A stretch of DNA of 64,000 nt, from NCBI GenBank assembly GCA_949152475.1, contig OX424569.1, positions 27,511,950 to 27,575,949 of the forward strand. Direction: 5' to 3'. The notes beneath the pieces were generated by a model that was given only the letters and a program-made list of their open reading frames with translations, ran no database searches and had not been told where the DNA came from. How positions within the stretch are numbered: position 1 is the first letter of the stretch; each line of letters starts with the position of its first letter. This document shows, one piece after another, positions 11,906 to 22,955 of this stretch. Both the position numbers and the translations under genes were made by a program. Source of the DNA: Terebella lapidaria. Its lineage: Eukaryota; Annelida; Polychaeta; Terebellida; Terebellidae.

Positions 11906-14900
11906 GCTAAGTAAGTAAGTAAGTAATTTATTTCTTCAATGGCATATACATCAATAATAATAATAATAATAGTAATAATAATAATGGCAAAGAAATAATA
12001 CATGAAAGTCATAAATACAGTAACATAAAGAAAGTAATTTCAACAAATATAAAGCCACTGAACGGATAAACACACAGAGCCAAAAGGCTGTACACCTAAA
12101 CATAAGTAAAAAAAATAACATGCCAAACACATTTACCAAACACATTTACTTAGGCGAGTGTGTAACCCAAACAATATATACAAAGACAATAAACCAATAA
12201 TCGAGAACCACACAAGCACGCACACCTACACACTCCCACACGCACCTACGCGCACACACAACACGCGCTAAAAAATAAGAGAACTTTTAACAAAGCGCAT
12301 GCATGAAATACTAAAACGAAGCAGAACATAACAAAAATTAATTAAGAAAGGAAAACAGGAAAGGAGGAAAAACGCATAACTTTACAGTAAACTTACATTT
12401 AATTAACCAAGGACGCACTCACACAAACACTCAGACCCACACAACATAAAAACAAGCATATGACACGTAACAGAGAACACACACATAGGACATGGAACAA
12501 AACTCTGGTACATGACATACAAACGACGCACAGACAAGACGCAAAGAAAAGGAAACACATAGACCTACTATAAACGAAGGATACACACATGCACGCATAT
12601 ACATACACACACGCACCTACACGCACACAATAAGGACACCTACGCAAACACATTGAAAACAACACACACACACTACACTTCACTACACTACTGACAGAGC
12701 TAAACGATTCTCAACGATCCAAAAGCTGGACAAAACGTTAACAAGAAGGGGGATGTTTAGATACAAGAGGGTAAGCTAGGTTAATACGGCCTAGAAGAGA
12801 CAGTTTATGGATAAATTAATTAACATGAGGCGTAAGATTCAATGAGCATGACCTTGATCTTGTTCGAGAAGGACTTAGGATTATTTACAACGCGAATAAA
12901 ATGTGGTAACGACGACCATATAGAAGGACCTTTGTGAATCAGGCATTTTGAAACGATGTTGATACGATGTGGCCGGTGATGTATTGTTTGGCGCGTATTA
13001 TAGTCATGTACCTCGGTAGTTGGAGTGAACATATGGAGTAGTCTGGATGGCAGCGTGTGTTGGTGGTATGCATGCATCAACTTAGCTACCTCCAGTGTAT
13101 AAATATCAGACAGTTTAAGCATTTTGAACATTTTAAAAAGAGGCTCAGAGTGAGCATTGGAATTCGTGCGCCCAACAATTCGTACAGCCTTGCGTTGTAA
13201 AACTTCCGTCTTTTTCAGATACTTCTGGGCCGCAGTGCCCCAACAGGATATACCATATAGAATATGGGACTGCACTAGAGAGAAATATAATGTCTTCAAA
13301 ATTTTTTGTGGCATTATATTTTTCACTGACATGAGGGCATACAACGCACTGGACAGCTTGGAATTCACATGGTCAATATGGTTAACCCAACTAATTTTCT
13401 CGTCAAGGTAGACTCCCAAGAACTTGATGACCGATTTGCGTTGAATCATAACGTTATTGATATTAATACTAAGATTGTCGGGTACAGTCACCTTAGAATT
13501 ATGCGGTATGAATAATAATGTGTTTTTGACGCATTGAGGGACAGCTTGTTTGCCATGAACCAATAGCTTAAATTGGATAAATCAGTGTTTAGGCAAGCAA
13601 AAATTTCGTCTACATCGGTAGAAGACGAAAATATAGTCGTGTCGTCCGCAAACAATATCACATTCGAGCTCTTAACTGCTTGTGGTATGTCATTCATATA
13701 AATGATGAAAAGCAAGGGCCCTAATATGGACCCTTGCGGCACCCCACAAGTGATGTTTTGTATATCAGAATTAGTGTCGTTATATGAGACAAATTGTTTG
13801 CGATCTTGGAGGTAACTGCGAAACCAGAGTAAAGGCAATCCGCGGATACCATAATGGTGCAATTTGTGTAGAATGATTTCATGATCGATGGTATCAAATG
13901 CTTTAGAGAGGTCAAGGAAGACACTAGCTGTGTCCTCCCCGACCTCAATAGCATTCAAACACCTACAGACAAATTCATTCACAGCATGGATTGTAGATCG
14001 TTTCTGGCGAAAACCATACTGTCCCTCAAATAGAATGCGTTGCGATTCTAAGTAAGTATAAACGCGTTTGAAGATAATTTTTTCCAATACTTTGGACAGT
14101 GTTGGCAAGAGCGATATTGGTCTATAATTTGTAAGGAGGTCGACCGCCTTTGATTTATGCAAGGGTATAACTTTCGCTAATTTTAGATTTTGAGGCACAA
14201 CCCCTGAAGCCATAGAGTCATTTATAGCCAAACACAGCGGAAAGGATATCCCCGAACGTATCTGTTTCAACAGGGAAGGAGAAATCCCATCGAAACCACA
14301 GCTAGTTTTCGGTTTCATTTTCAGTATGAAGTTAGAAACTTCAACCGGATCAGTCGGTGATAAAAACATGGAGCGTTCATAGGTTCCAGCCAGGTAGGAA
14401 TGGAACGGGGTGGTCGGTGATGGTATAGACGCTGCTAGATTGGCCCCCACATTTGTGAAAAACTTGCAGAATTCATTGCTTATATGTTGTCCATCTGTTA
14501 CAGTACCTCCATTAATTTTGAATGCTCTGTTTACAGATGTGTTGTTGTTTTTGCCGAGACACTGCTTGATTGTACTCCAAGTTTTCTTAACATCACCTTT
14601 AAATTTATCGATGAGTTGTCCGTAGTGGAGACATTGATATCGCACATTCATCTAGTTTGCGTGACGTGACGGTGACGTGGCCGCGCTGTTTTGTGCGCTT
14701 TTTACCAACACACAGCAGGACCGGCATATGATCCGATATGTCGTTTAATAACAAGGCAGATGTAGTATCCCGCATTGAAGGAATTTTAATATATATATTG
14801 TCTATTAGGGTGGCAGAAGAACTAGTAATTCTGGTCGGCCTAGTGACTGTGGGTACTAGACACGCCGAGTAAAAAACGTTCAGCAGTTCAGCACCAGCAC

Positions 14901-14940
14901 AGATTCTTTCATTTGTTACTTGTTCAAAGAACGGCACTGA
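11906..14940 (-). mobile_element. LINE of the Jockey/CR1/L2 superfamily, 5'-truncated
   Basis: Read on the - strand it runs from the C-terminal part of an AP-type endonuclease, through a reverse transcriptase and a conserved C-terminal region, to a 0.9-kb 3' UTR and a short-repeat tail (ACTT)n at about 11906-11925, preceded by an AATAAAT signal. The 3' UTR contains a (TAT)n-type tract (11953-11990) and a CA-rich stretch (12180-12680). The 5' end, including most of the endonuclease, is missing, as is typical for target-primed insertions. It lies antisense in intron 1 of the lectin/TSR gene. A tail of short tandem repeats rather than poly(A) favours the CR1/L2 group, but the clade is not settled by eye. 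Confidence 0.88.
12820..14937 (-). pseudogene. LINE endonuclease-reverse transcriptase ORF2 remnant
   Basis: The protein would copy LINE RNA into DNA at the nicked target. Reading on the - strand: 14937-14640 holds the end of the endonuclease domain (TRPTRITSSSATLIDNIYI, then SDHMPVLL with the catalytic S-D-H). 14651-13520 holds the RT with NYRPISLLPTLSKVLEKI, YGFRQKRST, LDLSKAFDTIDHE (motif A), GVPQGSILGPLLFIIYMNDI (motif B) and LFADDTTIF (motif C, about 13640-13655). 13530-12820 continues with KFLGVYLDEKISW and the C-terminal region with HNYNTR-like VHDYNTRQ. The reading frame changes twice, near 14.64 kb and near 13.52 kb, so the copy is dead, but the catalytic Asp residues of the RT remain. 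The age is moderate. Confidence 0.85.
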
Positions 14941-17308
14941 ATGGTCGGATCATTTGATAAATGATATAGCGCGCACGTTTTCATCCTGCTATGAGAGAGA
15001 TTTGTCCAATGATATGATTTCGCGAATTCACAACCCACGCACAATCAGAAATCGTGGCAGTACGACATATCCGTTCCCAGGAAAGAGGTTTTACCAAAGT
15101 GTCATGTCTATTCATCAAACCATTAACAAAAAAGTACGAATTTCCTATAACTTTCCCTCAATTTTTTTTTTAAATCCTTCATCTCACATTGTGTGCTGGT
15201 CCCAACGAAAGTTCAGTTGCGTATGAAAAGCGCCTTTAAGGATTCCTCAGAATTATTTTAGCTTGTACGAAACATTCCGCACCGGTTGTTAAGTTCAAAC
15301 CTTTGAGTTACTTGAGCATGTACTGTAAAAAGACTAATATTGACGGCTGTGACCCCTGTATTATTAGCCAGAAATTTGATTTGGCGATTTCGGAATCACA
15401 TATATTTCTTAACATGGATCAAGTTACTTTGACACAAGATTTAATTTGGTAGTTTATTTCCTACTGCCAAATGCACCAAATAAATCGTCCGCCAAAATTA
15501 GTCATTTTACAGTATATTATGATCAAGAACAAACCCATATTTCCAGGTCATGAGTAATTTTTTTTTTATTATTTCATTCAACCCCCATGATTGGGGAAGT
15601 ACATAAAAATACAATAAAAACATGTAATGTAATGTGAATATGTACACATGATTGTAGAAGAGAACTTAGATTTGCATTATGAGCATATGTCGTGGGGCTT
15701 CATAGTGTGTATCATAATATTATGATGACCTTGACTTTGACATATGAGCTCGATCGTTGGAATGAACTCGTATGATCATTATGATCATTTGTTGTTGGAA
15801 ACGATGCAAGTCAAATTACAAGTAGTTACATACGGATGGTCGTATCCGGAACATCATTTGGGGCTTTGAACTTGTAATCATATGAATGAGTATTCAAACT
15901 CATAGCATATACGCCTAAACTTTCAGTTCGCAGATACAGCTGAACTCATGGGATATACGAATCAATAAGTGTAAATTGGCCCATGAACAAATATTGCATG
16001 AAGAGAAAGCTTAGGTTAGTATCGGGGCAGCTTATCTTTGCACCCGTTGTGTATGTGCTCGATTGTCTTATTTGTAAACTAGATATTGACAAAATATGTG
16101 TGATATTTTTTCGCATAAAAATCCTTATGTAAGTGGGTGTCCATCCAGCTGTGACGATTTCAGTCGATAATATTTCTGGTACAAAAGGTGCTGGTTAAAT
16201 AAGTACGATGTCAACCGATGGGGAATAATGGCACTGGTAAATAATTCAGCATACATACCTGCAGTGTCGAAAGCCATTGTTTCCCTGTTGACGATACAGA
16301 ATTTTGTTTTGTTGACCCGCGTGGAAAGATGAACATGAATATTTAAGCGTATGACAAAACAACATTAACATTTCACAACATTGCAACAAAGGACCTTTTC
16401 GTTCCAAAGGGTACGTAGTCATGGAGGCAAATAATCGATAGAAGTTCATAAATATTTTAGACAAGAGAATAGTGACCCGAGACTGCCATACCTCAAAATT
16501 TTGCCTGTGTGGGTGAAAATGATCTCGGCCATTTTACAGGGAAGACTCATCAAGCAATTACTGCAGTAAACAGAAGATAAAAATCGGCAGAAAACACCAT
16601 GAATGTGTATAAATTGGAATGCTACCTAGCTGGTACTGACTGAACAAAAATTCTATAATACAAACGAAAAGTGATCTTCAAAGTCCTGATTATGTGATAA
16701 GCTGAATGTATATTTCATATATAGTTATAATTATCTATGGATATGTTATATCTCGATTTGTTCTGTATAGAAATGTGGTGTGGTGTAATCGTCTCTCCTG
16801 ACTTGACTTAAGTAATGTTTACTGGTTGCAGCCGGTAAGACCATCAAGTGCGGACTTTTGTGTGAATGCTTAATTTGAAGTATTGCAATCTCGTCAGAGA
16901 CGGATTTGACTTGACTGCGCACTCACATCATCAATATATTGATACCCAACCACTCTAGACCATACGACAATTGACGTTAAACTCCAAATGTTTAATATAT
17001 TCAATGAGCACCAAATAGTGTCTTTCTCTTAGGAGTTTTAACAATACGCCTATGGAGTGTACAATTTGTCAGTCTAGAACTTTAAGCCCATGTATACACA
17101 CAAAATACAACCTCCCGTCTCGTAGTGAATAAATAATTGTGTGAATGAGTTCATGCGGCAGAGTTTGTAGTTATGGGGAAAACTATGAAAACAATTATTG
17201 CATTGACACACACATTATTGTACGTACATAATACACATAAACAACAATTCCCGTCAACATTACATTTTTACATATTGCCAGTTTAGTTTTGCTTACGTTC
17301 ACTTTCAG
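14941..17308. other. Intron 1 sequence, no further gene seen
   Basis: AT-rich DNA between the LINE and the first lectin exon. I found no exon-like open frame with matching phase-1 splice sites and no recognisable transposon ends. It ends with the acceptor TTTCAG at 17303-17308. Confidence 0.5.
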
Positions 17309-17486
17309 CTGAATGTGTTGGGACCAGTCACTGTCTCGGTGATGGAACGTGTTTCGAGGCTTCAACGATCTCCCACAAAATGAATTATGACAATGCCAAG
17401 ACTTTCTGCACGAACCTCATCCCGCCTATGGTCGCTGCCAGCATCCGATCAAATGCTGAAAACCTGGAAGTATTCAACCAACTCGT
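17309..17486 (+). CDS. Lectin/mucin/TSR receptor, exon 2 (N-terminal half of C-type lectin domain, residues 25-84)
   Basis: The acceptor is TTTCAG and the donor is GT/GTGAGT, entering in phase 1 and leaving in phase 2. Residues 25-84 begin AECVGTSHCLGDGTCFEAS and continue with the CTLD pattern: a short beta-hairpin with paired Cys (C27, C33, C39), an alpha-1 segment ending NAKTFC (C58), then M-V-A-A-S-I and NAENLEVFNQLV, the alpha-2 helix that in CTLDs precedes the W-x-G-L strand. The missing W-x-G-L motif comes exactly at the start of exon 3. The three early cysteines suggest the long-form CTLD with an extra N-terminal disulphide. The domain is extracellular. Confidence 0.85.
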
Positions 17487-17558
17487 GTGAGTGATCGCGT
17501 ATGTCAATAACATTCAGTGAGCTCGACAGTGTGAATGTGACTAATAGTGACATTTAAA

Positions 17559-18480
17559 ACAAGAAAATGCAGCAAACTGCGGAAGACGACATTAGAGCTT
17601 GAGCACATCTTCAGCACCACGACAGCTGAATTATGTTACACAACGTTACCCCCCCCCCCCTCCCAAAAGAAGAAGCCATAATTTCATCCCCTATGTGATT
17701 CCAATTCATTTCCGTATACTATAGGATGAAAAACATGGCCTACTTCATTCATATTACTAATTAATAAACATTTATTTTAAAATCGATCAATGGAACAGAT
17801 ACGCCTGCTAAAATGATATGGAACCTCATTAAAATATCCTCAAAACATTGGAAACTATGAGGAATATCTGCATCTGATATCAGATATAACCTAACACATG
17901 CCTTTACTCAGTTTCTGGGCAAATTAAAATACCAGTTAAGAATAAAAAGACTTCGCGATCCAGCACAGAACACCAGCTTAATTGTCATGTTATAAAATAC
18001 GTCAAATTACGGTAAATGTAGCCGTGGCATCGCAGACGAATCGCTGTGTTTACTTCATAACGCCAAAAATGTCCACACGCAGATACCCACATGCATGTAT
18101 GCATGCACGACTTGCTGAACAGAAATTGTGTTCCGAAATACGCGTGATTGTGGTAAAACTTGCTTTGCATTCTGGGAACGTCAATTTCCATCGGCTCCGC
18201 CATTTTGGGACGTTTTTAGATAATTTGAACATTTACGTTATTTTCTCAAACCTAGCACATCGATTTATGCCTGATATATCTGTGGAATAGTCAAAGTTTC
18301 CCATCAATTCGAGAGATTTTATGTCAAGGACGAAGAAAATCTTCATTTGAAGTAGGTATCTAAACGTTTAAATGCCAGAACGTGCGTCGATAGGTTGGCA
18401 TGAAACCTCCATAAAAAAGTCAGCACATAGACATGTATAGGGTTGGGGGCTTCGCCCCCAACGCTCTAATGTCAAAAACA
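17559..18480 (+). mobile_element. Interspersed repeat with 3' hairpin, copy A (intron 2)
   Basis: This 0.92-kb stretch aligns end to end with 50917-51813, from AACAAGAAAATGCAGC through a C homopolymer (17649-17660), TTGCTTTGCATTCTGGGAAC and CATCGGCTCCGCCATTTTG to the hairpin GTTGGGGGC TTC GCCCCCAAC (18442-18462), then GCTCTAATGTCAAAAACA. No coding capacity was seen. A 9-bp hairpin just inside the end followed by CTAA and T resembles the 3' end of Helitron or Helentron elements, but the hairpin-to-end distance is shorter than the textbook form, so the class is open. It is inserted in the intron between the two lectin exons. Confidence 0.75.
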
Positions 18481-18724
18481 CTCTATATCCACAATTGGAT
18501 ATCCACAAAAACAATTTGATAACTATTGTCCCGTAGATTACCATCAATTATTGAAAGGTTTAAACCCCTGAATGGTTGATGATAAAACACTAGTGTTTAT
18601 GTATAGAAATATGCTGAATGCTATTGTATCGATTTCAATTTCGTTGTAAAAATGAACAAAATCTACTTGACGGTCATGGTTACCCTAAGGTATTCCATCA
18701 AGCCCACTATTGCCATGGTTACAG

Positions 18725-18942
18725 GGATGGTGAGGAGGTCTGGTTGGGACTGGAGGACCCGGACCCCGGGGACAACACCTTCCAGTGGACAGACGGGTAT
18801 GACTACTGGAGCGGGTACGAAAACTGGCAGCCAGGCAAGCCGGATGGCAAGGGGTGTGCCTCCTGGTCCGACTCAAAGGAGTGGACTAATGATGATTGCA
18901 CTTCCGAGTTCAGAGCACTCTGTCGACGTGAGGCCCCAGCAG
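18725..18942 (+). CDS. Lectin/mucin/TSR receptor, exon 3 (C-terminal half of C-type lectin domain, residues 84-156)
   Basis: The acceptor TTACAG enters in phase 2, which is what exon 2 requires, and the donor is AG/GTAGGC in phase 1. The peptide starts DGEEVWLGLEDPDPGDNTFQ with the W-L-G-L core strand, then WTDG, YENWQPGKPD, the disulphide Cys in GKGC, EWTNDDC and LCRRE. These are the hallmark positions of a CTLD. The long-loop motif reads K-P-D where mannose-type lectins have E-P-N and galactose-type Q-P-D, whereas the W-x-N-D calcium-site element (WTND) is kept. Sugar binding may thus be altered or lost; this is inference. The codons are more GC-rich than the flanking introns. The exon could be opened further upstream (from 18618), but only 18725 restores phase and lectin spacing. 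Confidence 0.9.
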
Positions 18943-18965
18943 GTAGGCGAACTCCCCACCAATTA

Positions 18966-19070
18966 TCCATCAATATATTTGTTGTGCATATTGAAGCATA
19001 TATGACTTCCAAAAAAATCCTAATGCAAACTGTATTAAACCATGTCTTCTAACAATTTCTTATCAACTAT
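18966..19070 (+). repeat. Intronic 100-bp segment, copy 1 (duplicated at 20582)
   Basis: ATCAATATATTTGTTGTGCA to about TATCAACTATT is repeated at 20582-20682 with only a handful of differences. This copy ends a few bases before the acceptor of the mucin exon (19077), and the other lies about 180 bp before the TSR exon. The pair flanks the mucin exon in direct orientation, as would remain after an unequal exchange or an exon duplication. Confidence 0.85.
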
Positions 19071-19077
19071 TACTCAG

Positions 19078-20001
19078 TTGCTACTACCACGAGTGAACAT
19101 ACAACAGCTGGTACAACGAGCCAGGCCGCGACTACAAGTGAACGTTCAACTTCAAGTGAACCTTTGACTACAAGTAAACCTTCCACCACGAGTGAACCTT
19201 CGACCACGAGTGAACCTTCGACCACAAGTGAACCTTCGATCACAAGTGAAATTTTGACTTCAAGTGAACCTTTGACTACAAGTAAACCTTCCACCACGAG
19301 TGAACCTTCGACCACAAGTGAACCTTCGACTACAAGCGAAGCTTCGACTACAAGTGAACCTTCGACTACAAGTGAACCTTCGACTACGAGTGAACCTTCG
19401 ACTACAAGTGAACCTTCGACTACAAGTGACCCTTCGACTACGAGTGAACATTCGACTACGAGTGAACCTTTGACTACGAGTGAACCTTCGACTCCAAGTG
19501 GACTTCTGGTTACAAGTGAACATTCTATCACAAGTGAATCTTCGACTAGGAATGAACCTACAACTTCAATTAAAACTTCGTCTACAATTGAACCTTCGAT
19601 AAGTTACCATCTGACAAACGATCATGTGACTGAAATTGACCACATGACGACAAGTTATCATGTGACTTCTAGCACAATCACACTCGGAGCTGAGACCGCC
19701 AGCAGCCAACCCGGGATGACGCCCAGTGAACCTCCGAGTGATGTTACAGTGAGTGGGCGTACAATTACTACAGAATCCGCGAGGAGTGACCTCCCAAGCC
19801 AAGCGTCCTCTGTAACCACGGGTAGAACAGCAAACAATAACGCAACCGAAGTGGATAGTACAACAGGAACGGTCACATCTTCAACCAGTACAAAAGCCGA
19901 CATAATAACAGATTTTCCAATTAGCAATTCAACAACAATTGGTCCAGCACCTAGTGACATTTTTAAGCCAACTGCGAGTACGCATCAAAGTGGATCTTTT
20001 G
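19078..20001 (+). CDS. Lectin/mucin/TSR receptor, exon 4 (mucin-like stalk, residues 157-464)
   Basis: The acceptor is ACTCAG and the donor TG/GTGAGT; both boundaries are phase 1, so the exon is symmetric. It codes 308 residues dominated by Thr, Ser, Glu and Pro. Residues about 180-320 are repeats of the hexapeptide SEPSTT (an 18-bp minisatellite in the DNA), with variants such as SKPSTT, SEHSTT and SEASTT. The second half is a less regular Ser/Thr-rich stretch with short hydrophobic breaks. Such segments are heavily O-glycosylated and hold the lectin head away from the membrane. The 18-bp repeat is likely to vary in length between individuals. A 100-bp intronic segment just before it is duplicated after it. 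Confidence 0.85.
19137..19545 (+). repeat. Coding 18-bp minisatellite (SEPSTT repeats)
   Basis: About two dozen 18-bp units of the form ACTACAAGTGAACCTTCG lie in frame inside exon 4. ACC and ACT, and ACA and ACG, alternate at the Thr codons, so the repeat is maintained at the protein level while third bases drift. A second-order repeat is visible: the block TTGACTACAAGTAAACCTTC occurs at about 19164 and 19269. Confidence 0.85.
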
Positions 20002-20581
20002 GTGAGTGCTGAGTCCGAACCACTTCAGCCACTGTAGTTCGTTGTGTTTTTTCTTGTCCCAGCAGAAATCTTATTACTTCGTTCACTGCACCCATCAAAC
20101 AGGCACCTTTGATTGTTTTGCTATCAAAATGTAGAGATCAATCTAGTTATCCACCAAGTGTTAAATGCTAACTATTACTTCAGAGTTACTTTGATGTTCA
20201 CGTTTCAGCGTAATACTATTGCGAGAAACAGTATATAATGTCTCACATTGTGTTCTCCAGGGTTTTTTTTTCACAAACGTTTTTCATCAACGATTTTTCA
20301 GATGCAGGAGAAGTAACTTCATATTTGTCTCAGTTCTGATGACATGTAGATCATGAAAGATTTTATTGGAACGTAAACTGCGCAAGTGTTAGCCATCCTA
20401 TATAAAAAAGGATAGCCAACGAATTGAAAACGAATATCAACATAGCACTAGGCCGGACCAAAGTTCTTAAAAGCTTTTACCTCAGACTAGAAATCGAGGA
20501 AATGATACTAGACTTTTTTTTACCCGATGGCTGGTAACGTTTTAGACACACATGTCCTGGGTTCTCGGATGTCATCAGAGG

Positions 20582-20682
20582 TCAATATATTTGTTGTGCA
20601 TATTGAAGCATATATGAGTTCCAAAAAATCCTAATGCAAACTGTATTAAACCATGTCTTCCAATAATTTTCTATCAACTATT
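20582..20682 (+). repeat. Intronic 100-bp segment, copy 2
   Basis: Direct repeat of 18966-19070 (GTCAATATATTTGTTGTGCA, CCTAATGCAAACTGTATTAA, CCATGTCTTC). It stands in the intron between the mucin exon and the first TSR exon. Confidence 0.85.
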
Positions 20683-20865
20683 CCAAAATGTCTAGGAAGC
20701 CACAGACTTGTGTTTACTGTACACGTTCACGATGATGATGCGTTGATGTTTACTCCACCTGGGAAAGCATTATCATACTTGATTAGTATTACACTTATGT
20801 AAACCGAACCTGCTTCGAAATATCAAAAACATAACATGCACCGTTTTCCTTTGGGCACCACACAG

Positions 20866-21009
20866 AGTTGAGCTGGCAGGCTTGGACCCCGTGGACCCAG
20901 TGTTCAGCGCCCTGTCACGGAGGTACCCGGGCTAGAGTGATACTCTGCTACAAACCCCTAGGCAACCTCTGCCCCCATCCCCTGGTAGCCAGCAACGGCA
21001 GGATACTCT
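20866..21009 (+). CDS. Lectin/mucin/TSR receptor, exon 5 (first TSR, part 1; residues 465-512)
   Basis: The acceptor is CACACAG and the donor CT/GTGAGT, with phase 1 on both sides. The peptide begins ELSWQAWTPWTQCSAPCHGG and continues TRARVILC. This is a thrombospondin type-1 repeat with the layered W-x-x-W-x-x-W-x-x-C start, CSxPC and a basic R-A-R strand. The WxxW pairs are the usual C-mannosylation sites of this family. The domain's last cysteines come from the next exon (ECNVFPCP), so one TSR is split by an intron. TSRs bind glycans and matrix proteins; here the domain is membrane-proximal. Confidence 0.85.
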
Positions 21010-21232
21010 GTGAGTATATTGTGATTTCCATTGCAAAATGCAAAGGCGAATAATAGGAGATACATTATAAAGGGTGTATGACCCTCTAGCATCTATTGTT
21101 AACTTTTGTATATGACTACTCAACATGGTATCGAACAAATTTTCGATTATCTCGAGCGGAAGAATGTTGAAGGGGATAATTTTGAATGTGACAAATTAAT
21201 TTGTCATTCCAAACCTAAATTGTTCTGTTTAG

Positions 21233-21448
21233 ATTACGACGTGGGCCAAGATGAATGTAACGTATTCCCCTGCCCAGTGGACGGAGTGTGGCACCCCTGG
21301 ACCGAGTGGACCCATTGTGACGTCACATGTGGGGCGGGGCTTACCCGACGTGAGCGAATATGTGACCCCCCTCGTCATGGGGGAAATCCATGTCAGGGAT
21401 CAGCCTTCCAGATACGGCCCTGCAACGCAGACAACGAATGCCCACATG
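21233..21448 (+). CDS. Lectin/mucin/TSR receptor, exon 6 (end of TSR 1 and all of TSR 2; residues 513-584)
   Basis: The acceptor is GTTTAG and the donor TG/GTGAAA, with phase 1 on both sides. The first residues (YYDVGQDECNVFPCPVDG) finish TSR 1. TSR 2 then reads VWHPWTEWTHCDVTCGAG, LTRRERICDPP, GGNPCQG and IRPCNADNEC, giving the W-x-x-W, C-x-x-x-C-G-x-G and terminal paired-Cys pattern in order. All six cysteines expected of a TSR are present. The nearby downstream acceptor in phase 1 is that of exon 7. Confidence 0.88.
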
Positions 21449-22026
21449 GTGAAAATATTACTATTATATCACTTATATATCACGAACAATAGTCATATAG
21501 TTTGACGAACAATAGTCATACAATAACTGAAAGCTTAGCTGACTATCTAAGCCTTTTGCGCATATTCTAGAATGACCCGGGCCAATAGAATACTGAGCGT
21601 AATAATCATTTAATATCTACTTTATTCATACGATCAACTAAACAATGGGCGCCATTAAAAATTAAAAAAATAGTTCAATACACGCATCCGAACTGCTCCA
21701 AGGATGATTTTCAGATCACAGTTTGAATAGGTCTATACATGTTTAATGTGGATATATATTTGTACTACAAATTGAGGGCATATTTCTCCCAGCCAGTAAG
21801 TGTTCCACGGCCGTCGCCACCTGTGCATAAATGCATACAAAAGGCTTAATAGTTCCACACCAGACTTAGACTCATTGTATTTGATGGTGTGCGAAAATGA
21901 ATGTATACTTATGACGCATCAATGTCAAACCATTTTTTTTTGCGACCGCACAATGGACCATAATTATATTACGCTGAAAAATGCCACCTTGGCTAATCTT
22001 ACATTTTTTTCACAAACGCTCATTTT
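21449..22026. other. Intron 6, left part; nothing recognised
   Basis: AT-rich DNA after the TSR 2 exon. I looked for a further phase-1 TSR exon (W-x-x-W or C-x-x-x-C-G patterns) and saw none. Confidence 0.45.
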
Positions 22027-22597
22027 AAGGTTACCGGACCTATGGTCCGATAACCTATTGGCATGGCGTTGCGTCCGTTGTCCGTCGTCAGCGTCGTCGG
22101 CTCGTCCGTCCACATTTTCATCTTTGAAGTTTGAGGAGCAATCTTTCTGAAATTTTGCACAAAAAAATCCCTAAAATAATTTTAAAAGGGGTAGGAAGTG
22201 ATATATGCTGAATTTTCTCGTGACCTTGAATTTGACCTTACCTCATTTTCAAGATCAGAGCACAAAGTGGCTAATATCTCACTTATTATCGACTTTAAAG
22301 CTTGGGAATCAATTTTGGACATATGGGAAATAATATATGCTGAATATTTTGAATTTCGTGACCTGAAATTGACCTTTGATTTCACTTTCAAGGTCAGAGC
22401 ACAAATGGCCAATATCTCGCATATTATCTACTTTACAGCTTAGGAATGAATTGTGAACATGTATGGAATGATATATGATGAATCATATTCTTGCGACCTT
22501 GAATTTGATATTTGCACATATTTTCAATGTCCTTGAACGAATTGGCTAAGATCTAAAACATATATTGCCCGGTAACCTTCCTTAGCCCTTGGGCTAA
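22027..22597 (-). mobile_element. TIR element with AGGTCA-rich repeats (copy 2)
   Basis: The ends are AAGGTTACCGG (22027) and CCGGTAACCTT followed by the palindrome TTAGCCCTTGGGCTAA (22582-22597). It is the same family as 8848-10480 in the opposite orientation, with about three internal repeats (GACCTTGAATTTGACCTT, TCATTTTCAAGATCAGAGCA). A hairpin next to one end (GGTTACCGGACC TAT GGTCCGATAACC) is shared with copy 1. It is non-autonomous. Confidence 0.8.
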
Positions 22598-22689
22598 TTT
22601 TTTTATATATAAATGCAGATTTTCACCCAATCAAGTCAGTGCCCAGTTCAGAGGCGAGTTTTCTCGCAGACCCAGACTTGATCTTGACG

Positions 22690-22855
22690 TCCACCACAAA
22701 ATTTACACTGTCCGCCCCTTATGACGCCAGTCTGCTTTTTGAAATATAGTATTTGAGCGGACCTTTTTTTCTATTCTCAAAGTGTTCGTCCAAGGTGTTT
22801 TACTGATACCATCGTGGTGTTTGCGGTAATAAATTGATACCCATATAATACTGAT
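22690..22855 (+). repeat. Degraded single copy of the 362-bp satellite core
   Basis: CACTGTCCGCCCCTTATGAC, GCCAGTCTG, a pyrimidine tract and GGTAATAAATTGATACCCAT follow the order of the satellite core (CTGTCTGCCCCTGATGACGC ... GGTAATAGATTGATAC) with many changes. Only the core is present, not the linker that accompanies it in the arrays. Confidence 0.6.
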
Positions 22856-22955
22856 ACCAGATTCAACTAGAGACGGTTACATAAAACATAAGTGATTGAT
22901 TGTAAAACATGGAGTTTAAGTTTATACTACTGTCTACCCCGTTGCTATCTCACAG

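Noticed and set aside
12399-12683. Cys/Val-rich - strand frame
   Set aside because: It translates the CA-rich part of the LINE 3' UTR; low-complexity sequence without a domain.
18618-18724. Upstream extension of lectin exon 3
   Set aside because: The frame is open, but the acceptor at 18721-18724 is the one that fits the phase of exon 2 and the normal spacing between alpha-2 and the W-x-G-L strand.
19070-19531. Long - strand frame opposite the mucin exon with regular Val-Val-Glu-Gly-Ser repeats
   Set aside because: It is the complement of the 18-bp coding minisatellite; any frame of such a repeat stays open. The + strand frame has flanking splice sites and phase continuity.
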